NCBI RefSeq assembly: GCF_018812025.1
Contig: NC_063052.1
Coordinates: 12,605,501-12,669,500, forward strand
Length of the DNA: 64,000 nt
Direction: 5' to 3'
Source of the DNA: Megalobrama amblycephala
Taxonomy: Eukaryota; Chordata; Actinopteri; Cypriniformes; Xenocyprididae
The position numbers and the translations under genes were made by a program. The notes below the pieces were generated by a model. The model saw nothing but the letters and a program-made list of their open reading frames with translations. It had not been told where the DNA came from and did no database searches. Positions 1 to 12,100 of the stretch are shown here, in pieces; position 1 is the first letter of the stretch, and the number at the start of each line of letters is the position of its first letter.

Positions 1-298
1 TAAAGCATTATCTATTGTGAAGGGTCATTTCATTGTGGTCGTTGTAGCTCTATACTGGAATTTATTTTCAAGTAAGTACCTTGTCTATTAATGGGTAAAG
101 GTACAGTAATGTCTTCAGCTATAGTCAGCTTGAGATCCTTTCCAACTAAACTGGTTATATCTCTTTAAGCCTAGTAGTGAGCAGTAGGATAACCATATTC
201 TGCAGAGCTGAAGCACAACAAAAACAATGTTCTTCCACAAGAATGCATGCAGTTTCGTTTTTTAACTGCTAAAGGGCCAAAAGTTAATTAATATTAAT
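1..298. other. Intergenic, nothing recognised
   Basis: AT-rich sequence with no long reading frame, no splice-framed exon and no repeat termini that I can identify. It ends at the TTAA that borders the first foldback element. Confidence 0.5.
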
Positions 299-1181
299 TT
301 AATATTAGTTCACTTCAGAATTAAAATTTCCTGATAATTTATTCACCCCCATGTCATCCAAGATGTTTGTCTTTCTTTCTTCAGTTTAAAAGAAATTAAG
401 GTTTTAGAGGAAAACATTCCAGGTTTTTTCTCCATATATTGGACCTCACTGGGGTTCAATGGGTTGAAGGTCCAAATGTCAGTTTCAGTGCAGCTTCAAA
501 GGGCTCTACACCATCCCAGATGAGGAATAAGGGTCTTATCTAGGGAATCAATTGGTCATTTTCTAAAAAAATAAAAATGTATATGCTTTTTAACCACAAA
601 TGCTCATCTTGCAATAGCTTGCATTACGTAATCACGTTGGAAAACTCACGCGTGACGGAGGCGGAAGTATGGGGTAGGGCGAAAAACTCCATCTCATTTT
701 CTCCTCCAACTTCAAAATCATCCGACATCGTTGTTTTTCCTTTTTTTGTAAAGGGCATTTGACTTAGTCTTTGCACATTCAGTTTGTAAACACTGGATTG
801 GTACCTTTGACCTTTCCAACATGATTACGTAATGCGTGGCACATCGCAGAGCAGTGCAGGATAAGTATTTGTGGTTAAAAAGTATATAATTTTTTTTTAT
901 TATTTTTTTTAGAAAACTGACAGATCGTTTTGCTAGATAAGACCCTTATTCCTCATCTGGGATCATGTAGAGCTCTTTGAAGCTGCACTGAAACTGCAGT
1001 TTGGACCTTCAATCCGTTGAACCCCAGTGAAGTCCACTATATGGAGAAAAATCCTGGAATGTTTTCCTCAAAAACCTTAATTTCTTTTCGACTGAAGAAA
1101 GAAAAACATAAACATCTTGGATGACATGGGAGTGAATAAATTATCAGGAAACTTTAATTCTGAAGTGAACTAATCCTTTAA
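299..1181. mobile_element. Foldback MITE, TTAA-flanked (copy 1)
   Basis: The left arm (about 303-545) and the right arm (about 930-1177) are inverted copies. Both carry the same landmarks, such as the CACCCCCATGTCATCCAAGA motif and its complement. The right end reads ACTAATCCT followed by TTAA; the left end (TTAATATTAGTTCAC) is slightly diverged. A TTAA target site is known for piggyBac and Kolobok elements. No transposase is present, so this is a non-autonomous element. Same family as 39565-40393 and 46871-47679. Confidence 0.8.
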
Positions 1182-3857
1182 TTAAAACTAAATTCATAAA
1201 AATGATCCCATGATGGGAACGCCTAAAGGTTCCACATATGAAGTGCCTGAAGGAACCCTTTAAAGTTCTCTATAGAACCTTTTCTTCTAAGAATGTAGGG
1301 TGGTCCTTCACCTGAGAGAGTTACATGTGTGTGCGCTGATTGTTTGCTCCTTGCATTATTCAGCAGCGCCGGATCTGCCGCAGATCCACATCTCTGGAAT
1401 GTCAGACCATTATTCAACCCTTCACCTGGTTAGCACAGTAACCTTGTGCAGCACACGGAGGAGCCAGGTTTATACAAAATGTATGACCTGATGCATCTGG
1501 AATCAAATAGGAGACCTTAAGAAGACGCATGTGCTCCAACGTCACAAAAGTCCGTGAATGTGAATGCCGCTCTTGCGCACAGACATGTGCATGTGTGTGT
1601 AAGCTGTATTTGCCATTCAGATACAATCATAGATAATGTGAAGGATCTTTAAATGTTCATCCTTGAGTTTGTGTGTGGATCTTCGGTCATCAAGAGCTAT
1701 TTTCTTGTATACAAAATCACTGAATCTACCTCCTCTATCAAAGCTGTTTAATTGTGGTAATCAAACTAAACATGAAATTTCTTAAATTTCTTTAACGAAA
1801 CAATATAGATATTTTCCAAGGTCAGTAAGTTAAATATGGTATGAATTTACTGCCTTGTCAGAAAATAGATTGGCAAAAATCTTACTTTTAGAGATTCAAC
1901 AGCTTTGTCACTGATGAACAACTTTGTTTCTTATAAACCCCTAAAAGCTGCATATTAGTAGTTTAGAGTAGTAATACACCCTTTAGGTACCTTTTAGGGG
2001 TAAATAAGGTACAAAGATGTGCCTTTAACGCAACAGTCCAACCAAAAATGATTGACTTGAATGATTGACTGTATTGACTTTCTTTCTTCTGTGGAACTTA
2101 AACCAGTTCTCATTGACTTCCATTGAATTTTTTTAGTTAATGGGATCCGAAAAAGAACCTTCAGAACAGAGCTTCAAATTAGCTTTGACTAAAACTATCA
2201 AGACTACACATTTAACTAACACTCAATGAATGGCAGTTTTGAGTGAAATTAATAATTTCTAAAACTGCTAAGATTGTACAGATTTGCAAAAGAGAATTAT
2301 TAAACACATTCTCAGAAACTGGAACATTGTGGAGCAACTGACACTAATAAAGAAACCACAGTATAATGAATTTGGCATCAAATGATACGATCACAATGCA
2401 AACACCACTGAACCCAATAAATGAATTCAAACAGTCAGAACAAATTCTAGTTTTTAATGGCAGGATGTGAAGAATGCATAGTAACATCATCACCGTGGCC
2501 AGACCTTCCAGCTGTTTCCTCGCACTGATCAATTTCAATGGCTAAGCATGTTTCTGATTCTGTTGGCTTCTGTCTGTTTAGAACAAAACTGAAAGTGGTC
2601 TGACTGTGCGCTGTGAGAGGTGAAGAAAAAACGTACATTTCTCCTTTTCCGCTCAATCCTCAGCTGTTCCTTACAATGATTCTCAAAACTGATATGAAAG
2701 TGTTGATATGGAAACACAATGGGGCAGGAAAACAGAGAACATGACTGAAATGAATCATTACTGGAGCATGACCATGAGTGCGGAAGATCAGTTATATGCT
2801 GGATGAAACACCAGACTGGCTGTATAAACCCACTGATTCACAAATTAAATTTAAAAAAGTGACACGACAGAGAAAAAAAACAAGACTTTATTGAATCTTT
2901 TTAGGTAACTTCATTTTCAAAGTTGGCATGAAACAGAAGTTGTGATAGTCTTTTTTTCCCTATTGTGATGTCTATGCAAGAGAAGGCTTCTCAAAAAAGA
3001 AAAATGTAGGGCGGGACTTGATTTTGTCCAAGGCGAATTGATTGTGGTTTGCTATTGGTCGATCTCATGTGAGTGACAGGCTGTCCCGCCCTCGCGCCAC
3101 TAAATGCAGCATTAGGTTTCACCAACAAAAGTCAAGTCAGGCAAAAATAGCTCAAAAAGTAGGCCTAGCATTTGTTTATCTGGTTCTTATTCATCCTGAC
3201 AGCACTCTTTTGATCTTTTTTCTGTTTTTAACTCTTTACTGACACCAAGTGGTCTGGATGCATGAAATTGATTTACTACTGACACCAGCTGCGTTTTTCT
3301 TACCCTTCAAATTGCACAAATTAAAATGGCGAATTGAAAATACGCATTTCCCAATGTCAATTTCGTCAAACATCAAAACTCCCATATATCGCAAAAAAGT
3401 TTTTATGCTCGCATACGGTGGTTTGTCAGGGAATTCGAAAAAGGAATATTTTGTAGTTGTTTTTTTTTTTTTTTTTTTTCCGTTTTTTGCATTTACAGGT
3501 CACCGGGCATATGTAAAAGTTGATCATTCTTTAAAGATGATTGGACAGACAACGAGACAGAGTTCTTTATTAAAAACCTAAAAGACAAAAGAATTATGGG
3601 AATACTGGATTCTAAACAACAAAGAAATGCTTTATCAATCTTTATCGAGATTGGGGGGAGGAAATCGCTTTCTGGGGGGTAAAATATGTAAAAAAAAATT
3701 TGGCGGTGTTTTTCCTGGTAAAATTCACATTCCAGGGGCTAAATATCATGTTATTTGGGGTCGCTTCAACCCATGGACATGAAAAACAACCCACGGCAAC
3801 AGTGTTAAGTAGCTTAATTCCGCAGGAAAACTGCAGACTTGGCAACACTGGCGATAT
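1182..3857. other. Intergenic, repeat fragments only
   Basis: No gene was found. Positions 1196-1294 hold a fragment of a MITE family (AGAACCTTTTCTTCTAAGAA end) that recurs at 10560-10645, 14028-15006 and 28853-29020. Positions 3000-3110 are locally GC-rich and contain TGAGTGACAGGCTG, also found upstream of anp32e near 37264. Short reading frames here show no family resemblance. Confidence 0.5.
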
Positions 3858-4300
3858 ACACTACCGTTCAAAAGTTTGGGGTCAGTAAGATTTTTTAATG
3901 TTTTAAAAGAAGTATCTTCTGCTCACCAAGCCTGCATTTATTTGATTAAAAATACAAACAAAAACAGTAATATTGTGAAATATTATTCCAATTTAAAACA
4001 GCTGTTTTCTATGTCAATATACAGTAAAGTGTAATTTATTCCTGTGATCAAAGCTGAATTTTCAGCATCATTACTCCAGTCTTCAGTGTCACATGATCCT
4101 TCAGAAATCAATCTAATATGATGATTTGATGTTACAAAAGATTTAGATTTCAGACAAATGCTGTTCTTTTGAACTTTCTATTCATCATAGCATCATGAAA
4201 TAAAAATGTAAATAACTGTTTTCAACATTGATAATAATCATAAATGTTTCTTGAGCATCAAATCATCATATTAACATCCAATGCCATGATTTTTGGAATG
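3858..4300. mobile_element. MITE fragment, CAAAAGTTTGGGGTCAG family
   Basis: Begins CTACCGTTCAAAAGTTTGGG and contains the family interior (TCACATGATCCTTCAGAAAT at about 4089, followed by ATAATCATAAATGTTT). The same family recurs at 12020-12870, 15650-16131, 59195-59640 and twice within 62345-63390. The right terminus is not intact here. Confidence 0.75.
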
Positions 4301-4631
4301 ACTTATCACGAGAGGAAAAAATTAAGTTTTAGTCTCATAACATCAATGGAAATTGGAAACACTGTTATTTCGCAATAATTTTTTTTTTTTTTTAAGATTT
4401 AGAAAATATTGCAAAAGTTTTGCGCAAATCTGTAATAGAAACACGGCTACTGCTTCAAATCAAAGCTAAGTCATTTGGTTTGATTTTTTTTTCTTCTTCG
4501 TTTAGATGCACTTTATGTTTATGCTATGTAAAGCACTTAAATCACTGAGTTTAAAAACTATATGAAGTTTTTCTTGTTGCTATTATTTTTAAGAGTTAAG
4601 AACCATTCACACCAAAGACGTTAAAGATATA

Positions 4632-6025
4632 CAGGTGCTGGTCATATAATTAGAATATCGTGAAAAAGTTTTTTTATTGTAAATTATTTTTAAAAATGAA
4701 ACTTTCATATATTCTAGATTCCCTACATGTAAAGTAAAACATTTCAAAAAAATTTTTTTTTTTTTTTTAAATTTTGATGATTAGAGCGTACAGCTCATGA
4801 AAGTCCAAAATCCAGTATCTCAAAATATTAGAATATTTCCTAAGATCAATCAAAAAATGGATTTTCAAAACAGAAAAGTTCAAGTTCTTTAAAGTATGTT
4901 CATTTGTGCACTCAATACTTCGTCGGCAGCACATATTACAGCAAATGACTTTCTCCTAGCACAAATTACAGCATCAGTGAAGTGTGGCATGGAAGTGATC
5001 AGCCTGTGGCACTGCTGAGGCACTATTGAGCCTTCAGATCATCTGTATATTTTTGGATCGACTGTTTCTCATCTTTCTTTAGAAAATATCCCATAGATTC
5101 AGGGGTCAGGCATGTTGGCTGGCCAATAAAACACAGTAATATCATGGTCAGCAAACCACTTGGAAGTGGTTTTTGTACTGTGGGCAGGTGCTAAAGTCCT
5201 GCTGGGAAAGGAAATCAGCATCTCCATAAAGCTTGTCAGCAGATGGAAGCATAAAGTGCTCCAAAATCTCCTGGAAGATGGCTGCATTGACTTTGCACTT
5301 GATAAAACACAATGGACCAACACCAGCAGATGTCACGGCCCCCGAATCATTACTGACTCCAGAAACTTCACACTAGACTTCAAGCAGCTTGGATTCTGTG
5401 CCTCTCCAGTCTTCCTTCAGACTCTGGGACCATGATTTCAACATGAAATGCAAAATTTACTTTTATCTGAAAAGAGGACTTTCGACCACTGTTCACTGTC
5501 CAGTTCTTTTTCTCCTTAGCCAAGGTAAGAAGCTTCTGCCATTGTTTCTGTTTCAGAAGTGGCTTGGTAGTCCTTTTCCTGAAGATGTCTGAGTGTGGTG
5601 GCTCTTGATGCGCTGACTCCGGCTTCATTCGACTCATTGTGAAGCTCTCCCAAGTGTTTGAATCGGCTTTACTTGACAGTATTCTCAAGCTTGTGGTCAT
5701 CCCTGTTGCTTGTGCACCTTTGCCTACCCAATTTCTTCCTTCTAGTCAACTTTGCATTTAATATGCTTTGATACATCACTCTGTAAACAGCCACCCCATT
5801 CAGTAATGACCATCTGTGACTTGCTCTCTTTGTGGAGGGTGTCAATGATTGTCTCCTGGACCATTGCTAAGTCAGCAGTCTTCCCCATTAGTGTGGTTTC
5901 AAAGAACAAGAGATACCCGTAATTTATACTGTAGGGATGGTCATTTAATGAAACTCAAATGTAAATATTCTAATATTTTGAGATACTGGATTTTGGACTT
6001 TCATTAGCTGTATGCTCTAATCAAC

Positions 6026-6068
<43 letters not shown>

Positions 6069-6189
6069 TTTGAAATGTTTTACTTTACATGTAGAGAATC
6101 TAGTATAATTGAAAGTTTCATTTTTTAAAATAATTTACAATAAAAAAATGAACATTTTCACGATATTCTAATTATATGACCAGCACATG
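4632..6189 (-). mobile_element. Tc1/mariner-like transposon, degraded
   Basis: The outer termini are inverted repeats: CAGGTGCTGGTCATATAATT at the left and its near-complement ending GACCAGCACATG at the right, each flanked by TA, the Tc1/mariner target site. The 1558-bp length is typical for the family. The interior holds a broken minus-strand transposase. Long poly-T and poly-A tracts lie just inside the termini (4755-4770 and 6031-6066). The element is inactive because its reading frame is broken several times. Confidence 0.9.
5040..5888 (-). pseudogene. Tc1-like transposase relic
   Basis: Reads on the minus strand from an ATG at 5888. Pieces recognisable as Tc1 transposase appear in shifting frames: AKEKKNWTVNS near 5510, GVGPLCFIKCKVNAAIFQE near 5320-5260, HFMLPSADKLYGDADF near 5250-5200, and WPANMPDP near 5115. 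The intact family has a DDE catalytic domain of about 340 residues acting by cut-and-paste at TA sites. Here the frame changes at least twice and the block ends before a recognisable C-terminus, so no full protein can be made. Confidence 0.85.
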
Positions 6190-6589
6190 TAGTTCTAAAA
6201 TTGTTCTGAATATAGAAGAGCAGAGTCCACACAACAACTATTGGCCAACAACAGAGAAAAATCACTTCAGACAGATTTTTTTTTTTCCAGTTGATGAACA
6301 ATAAAAAACATTGAGAGCCAATCAGAATCCATCCTGCTTTTAGAGCGTGAGCATTTAAAGTAGCAGACGACAAAACCTGTTTCTTGAAGACTGACAGAGT
6401 CTGGACTGGTTTTCATCTCATGCGAGTTTATATAATTTTAATCATATTATTACAACTTTTTGTAGTGGTAATTGTGAGCACATGTCCTGAAAAAGTTATG
6501 TTTGGTGAGCAAGTCAGCAGGGAAAAGAACAATTGTAGTCTGGAAGCCTGTCTGAAAGTCAGACTGTTCAATTCCTCATTCCTTATCCT

Positions 6590-7150
6590 TAAAGAGCCAG
6601 TCTGACTAAAACGTCAGATTCCACCAGTGAGATTTTCCGGAGCAGAACAGGCTCCCTTTATCGGAAGCACATCTCATTTAAAATGAGCACTACAGAACAT
6701 AAACTGTCTGAAGAGCTCTGATAAGGATCCATTTTAGATATCGCCTGTCGTCATGAGCGCTGAGCCGCGTTATAATGTTTCTGACCTTACTCTGTTTGTT
6801 TATGAACACTCTCAGACGCCTCAGTCTGTGTTTTCCCCACTGACCTATTGACTAAGTCTCTTATGGCAGAGTAAAGCCAAAAATCATGAATATTTCACTG
6901 ATTGTTGCAGCATATTTTTCCTCCTGTGTTAGTTATCTGATTGGCACCCACTGACAGCAGTTAAATGAATAAGTGCAGAGGCCGTTGATACGGAAAGGCT
7001 ATTCCTGACACAATCTCTGCATGTTTTCAAGGGCTTTTAATTGGCTAATGCTGACTAACCACTGGCTATTTCTAAGGACGTGACCCGCAATTGTGTCAGT
7101 CTCCTTGTTGATGAAGACGTGAAACGTATGGCTTTGAATACAGAACAACC
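6590..7150. other. Non-repetitive block, candidate conserved non-coding element
   Basis: Between the Tc1-like element and the next MITE is about 550 bp of balanced, non-repetitive sequence without termini or coding frame. It contains motifs typical of regulatory DNA (TTTAAAATGAG, CATGAATATTTCAC, TTTTAATTGGCTAATGCTGA). It lies 2 kb downstream of the C1orf54-like gene. The call rests only on its contrast with the repeat-filled surroundings; conservation could not be tested. Confidence 0.25.
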
Positions 7151-7387
7151 TAAGTGCTTTTTATTAGTTTAACTGATATAATATCCTGAATAATAAATAA
7201 TAACTAGTTTTTTGTGATTGCGACAGCTTATTCGATGATTGAGATCACACAGATGATAAGCCAGCAGGGTATTACTTGAAAAAATATTTATTAAAAATTT
7301 GTAACAACACATAAAAAATGCTCAACTGGCTCACATATTCATGTGCATTATGGTGTAAATCACCATTCATATTTGCAGATAAAAATT

Positions 7388-7557
7388 GGTAGCACTTTAT
7401 TTTACAGTCCTGTTTCCATGCACATACTATGTACTTATAGTAGTAACAATGACACTAACTAGGTATTAACCCTGAACCTACCTGTAAACCCAACCTTACT
7501 CAGTATTTTCATGGGTAAGTACATTGAAAGTGCACATACTGTAAAATAAAGTGCAAC
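7388..7557. mobile_element. Short MITE with GGTAGCACTTTATTTTACAG ends
   Basis: Begins GGTAGCACTTTATTTTACAG and ends with the complement CTGTAAAATAAAGTGCAACC. It is 170 bp long with no coding capacity. Confidence 0.7.
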
Positions 7558-8288
7558 CAAGAAAAAAATTCATAATAATAAATCCATTACAAAATAAAAA
7601 ATGTGCTTGTATCTAGGATTACTGAGGAAATAGTGAGGCTTAGAAGTGCAGTTGTGAAGAAAAGTGCCTACATGTAATATCTGCTAGAGGTTATGACCTT
7701 TAAATGAGTAGAAAAGCTTGATTTAATTATTGAAATTCAGTGTGTTTCTACAGTTTCCCCAAACATAACCTGATTCCTGGTCAGTTTGTATAAAGCTTTG
7801 CTTATAAATGAAATTGTGTTACATTTTGTACCACCGATTTGCTTGTTTCTCAACTTACATGACTGACTCATTTATTCTCACCATGGCAATCAAAGGATGT
7901 GCACAATATAGATAAAATTATGCTTTTAAACAGACAGTCTAATAAAAGAGACAAGTGTGTTAAAATTCCTTTGATTTTCAACAAAAAACAGTGGATAGTG
8001 GGAAGGGAATGATCTTGTTTTTCTCATATTCTTTGTTATTCAGGCACCTCAAATGACCTCCTCTGAGTCACATTCTGAAAGAATATCCACAAAAGAGCCT
8101 GTCATTTAGTTTAGCCCCATTTTACATTCATTTTCCAATCCATTGATCCAGCCCATGAGACCTCTGACCTCTGTGCACTTGTTTTGCGGTGGCAAAGAAT
8201 AATGAACAATGTGTTTTTTCATTTACAGCTTGCAAGCGTGTTGTCATGGTTTGTCATGGATCCACTGCAGTTTTTGTTTGATCTTTTT

Positions 8289-8290
<2 letters not shown>

Positions 8291-8353
<63 letters not shown>
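8291..8353. repeat. (GT)n microsatellite
   Basis: About 31 uninterrupted GT dinucleotides. The run of Val-Cys codons across it is an artefact of the repeat. Confidence 0.98.
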
Positions 8354-8355
<2 letters not shown>

Positions 8356-8956
8356 CACTGGATGTCCAAATGTCTTCCGTTCAGGTTATCTGTCCATCTG
8401 CTCTTCCTCCTCCTGGACTTCTAGAATAATTGGAGAAACAGAAAGCCACTGAGTCTAAAATATTAAAAGATGTTATCACTTGTTTATTGGCTAGATGTAT
8501 ATCTCATGATGAGTGCAGTTGTATTCGGTGGAGAGCAGGATAAAGCAGTGTACCACAACATAACGAGTGTCAAGAAGTTTGAGAACTGATTCAGAGGCTT
8601 CCAGACAATCATTTCAAATCACAGTAAATTGCTGATGCGCTCTATGTTGGTTCATGTATCCTGTTACACCAACACGCCCCACAAAACATAATGAACACCA
8701 ACAATGTTTCAGTGCCCTCTGCAGGCTGTAAAGAGTATCACACGATAAGTTTCTTCAACCTGAAATCTGTTCAAAAGTATTAGAAGCCCATTAAAATAAT
8801 TGCATTTATATACTAAAAGCTCTTTTAGTATCAAGTAACAGATTGTACATTTTAGCTTGTAATGTGTTTTAACTAGCCTATCCATTTTTAGTGTAGCTAT
8901 ATAATATCAGTCATTTATCTGGGCCAGAATTTCAGTATCAGTGCATCCCTAATTCA

Positions 8957-8962
8957 TTTATT
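8957..8962 (-). terminator. Candidate poly(A) signal of the C1orf54-like gene
   Basis: AATAAA on the minus strand, about 125 bases past the stop codon at 9088-9086. It would serve an unspliced last exon. If the strong donor at 9048 is used, the real 3' end lies further down; another AATAAA is at 8488-8483. Confidence 0.35.
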
Positions 8963-9085
8963 CCATAAATAAATTCTCTGAATTTCCCACATGGAAATCA
9001 AACGCTGCATGGCACCTTTTATGTTAGATACAGGTATTTTATACTCACCTGTTCAGAGTGTGTAACAGGGTCCTGTCATGTGCTG

Positions 9086-9160
9086 CTATAGTAGTCTGAG
9101 CAGCTGATGAACCAGCAGAACCGAAGTAAGAAGGAAACATACAGGCGATGACCGAGATGC
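9086..9160 (-). CDS. C1orf54-like exon 4 (hydrophobic tail and stop)
   Basis: Acceptor TTATTTTAG, then 24 codons (ASRSSPVCFLLTSVLLVHQL, then LRLL) and TAG at 9088-9086. A hydrophobic end with no charged tail is the usual shape of a GPI signal. A consensus donor (CAG/GTGAGTAT) lies 37 bases after the stop. Confidence 0.65.
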   Translation of the reverse strand, partial: ASRSSPVCFLLTSVLLVHQLLRLL

Positions 9161-12100
9161 CTAAAATAATAAAAAAAAAAGTTGTGTTAGTACACTGCTG
9201 CCAAACAGGCTTGGGATTTGGTAGATGCTCATGGTTGAAGTTTGTGAGGGATTAAAACAAGATTCTGTTTCATGTATTGTATTAATGTTCATTATTTATA
9301 GATCTGTGCCTAGTTGCATAAATCAACTTAAGTATGAGATTTAAAGTGTGATTTCTCCTTACCTAAGGGAATATATTAAAGGTGCAGTAAGTGATTTCTG
9401 AGAAATACTGTTGATATTTGAAATCAGCCCAAACAAACACGCCCCCTTGCTTCACTGCTCCGCCCCCAAAATGCATGAACATTATTGCTGAAGCAAAGCA
9501 AAATAATGACTCCGTGACACTCAAAACTGTCCTGTAATCAGTGTTGGGGAAAGTTACTTTTAAAAGTTGTTATGCATTGCAATATTGCATTACTCCCTAA
9601 AAAGTAACTAATTGCATTAGTTACTTTTTATGAAAAGTAATGCATTACATTACTTTTGCATTACTTTTTCTCACCTGGGCTGGGCTTTCTTATTTGTTTT
9701 TTAAATAACAAAAAAGTTTTATTTTTGGCAAATGTTAAGGCCCTTTGACACCAAAAGTGAAATGAATAAGGCTCAGGCTGAAGAAAATGCATATTTACGC
9801 CTGTACATTAGAGGGCGCAGCTCAAACAAACCTTTCAGCTGTGCTGATTAAATAAGAATAGGATACAGGAGAAGGAAATTCAACACTCTTATTTCTAAAT
9901 CTAATCGGAAGTATTTTCTGCTTATTAGTATGATTGAATTAAATAATTGAAGGTCAGCCGCAAAGACATTGGTTAATAAAGTGAGATTAAATACACACTC
10001 TAAAAAATGCTGGGTTAAATATGGACAAACCCTGTGATTGGGTTGTTTTCACCCAGCCACCTTTTTCAACCAATTTTGGATTGATTATTTTTAGCCAGCA
10101 ATATAGTAATATAGTAAAAGGCATGTTTTTGCTCACCCCCACATAGGGGCAAATTTGTGGGGTATTTTAAGCTGAAACTTGACCAGACCAGAGACTTATA
10201 TTACATCTTGTGAAAGAGGGCATAATAGGTGACCTTTAACCCAACCTGCTGGGTTTGTCCATATTTAACCCAACTTAGGTTGTTTTTAACCCAGCATTTT
10301 TTAGAGTGCATAAAGTATATTTATGTGTAATGTAATATAGTTAATTATTACAGGTTTGCAAATTCTGAGATTGCATTTTACTGTTTTTATTCATTTTGAG
10401 GAATACTGAATGTTTTCGTGCATGTTCACATTTAGTCGAGAACTACAACAACCATCATGTTCACACACACAACACTTCTGCACTTTACTCTCACAACACT
10501 CTTACTTTCACGACAGTGACCCAGGTTTTGCCGTTATAAAATTCTATTGTTGCCATAGACACGCTACTGCATATGGAACCTTAAAGGGTTCCGTCAGGCA
10601 CTTCATATAGAACCTTTTGGGCTCCCATCATGGGATCTTTTTTTTTTTTAAAGCTTGAGTCAAGTCTGAAAACAGAATTTTTGTGAGTTGGATCACACTT
10701 CTGTAGCCTAATGCTTTCCATTCAGTAGTGCCCATCTTACCTATTTATGACTTTTTTAACTTACCTATACATATAGTTTTATCTTTTATCACCATTTAGA
10801 TTTTTGCTTCTCTTAAGTTCTTCCAACTATTTAGTGTGTTTTACAGTTCTCTCCACAATGTGGAGCAGTGTGACAAAGTGTTTTATTGTCTGGGATTTTT
10901 CCATTGTGTGTGTTTAAAGCAGATGTTGCAAATTTGCTTTCTCACAGGAATTCAAATGGCTTTTTATAATTAGTAGCTTGTTTAATTAAATGTGCATGCT
11001 TAAATAGGTTGATCGTGGCATTGCCTCTCCTTCCGCATTTCCTCTGTTTACAGATGCCTTCCTTTAATGCAGAGCAGATCCATTGTTTAACTTTCCAACA
11101 CATGAGGATAAGAAGCAGATGGAGCTTTCAAAAGAATCCATGTTCTTAAAATAACAGGGACACCTGTTTACATTCATGTTCACTCCCAGTTTGCTTCGTC
11201 AGCAGGTCCGTATGCTTCGTCAAACACCACGGCTAATCTAATAAAAAATGACATTTCACCTAACTGAGTTTTACTGCACTCATTAAACATGAATATTACC
11301 TCATCCACTGATATTTTCACAGCAAACAATGCTGGCATTAAATATTGGTTTTTAATTTTCTGCAATAATTCTAATCGCCATACACGTAGCATAAGCGTGT
11401 TTTATGGAGATAATGTGGTGTTGAAATCATCCAGAAATCATCTCTGGATTTCACAACATTTGTTTCTTTTCCTGGGATGTAAGAGTGATATATTTCCTCA
11501 TTTTTCACAGAAGATAACACTTCTCTGTTATTGAGCAGATATATCATTTGTTTTTCATTTTGCGAAGGCAGGGTTTAAGATGCTGAACGTCTGACCTCTG
11601 CGATTCAAAGTTCTGTGCGGAGGAGTTCTGTCCGCCCGCAAAAATGGTAAAATAAGCAATCCCCCTTTCATAATCCCATCACAAAGACACAAGGCCTTTG
11701 TGTGTCAGGAGAGATAAACCACATTACTCGGGACTTTCATAATGAATTGGCACATGTGAGTGTTTTGTGTGTTCAGCATATTACAATGCATTTGGATTTA
11801 TAACAAAAGTGGTTCAAGAAATACCTGATTCCTGATTGTGGGCTCAGTGGGCTTTTGTTCATGTACACTTCCATCTGTTTCTGTTTCTGTTTCTCCTCCA
11901 GAGTCAATCCCTCCGTCCATTAAAATCTTCTCTATTACTTCATGGCTGACATTGCCTGATGAGACAGATACAGTGGGTCTTAAATGAGCAGTGGTTATGC
12001 TTCATGCAAGTACATAAACACATACAGTATCATTCAAAAGTTTGGGTTGGTAAGATCTTTTGGGAGCACTTCATTTTGATACTATAAGTAACTTTGCAGG

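Noticed and set aside
3249..3581. 110-codon plus-strand frame with a hydrophobic end
   Set aside because: The Phe run comes from a poly-T tract; nothing in the rest resembles a protein family.
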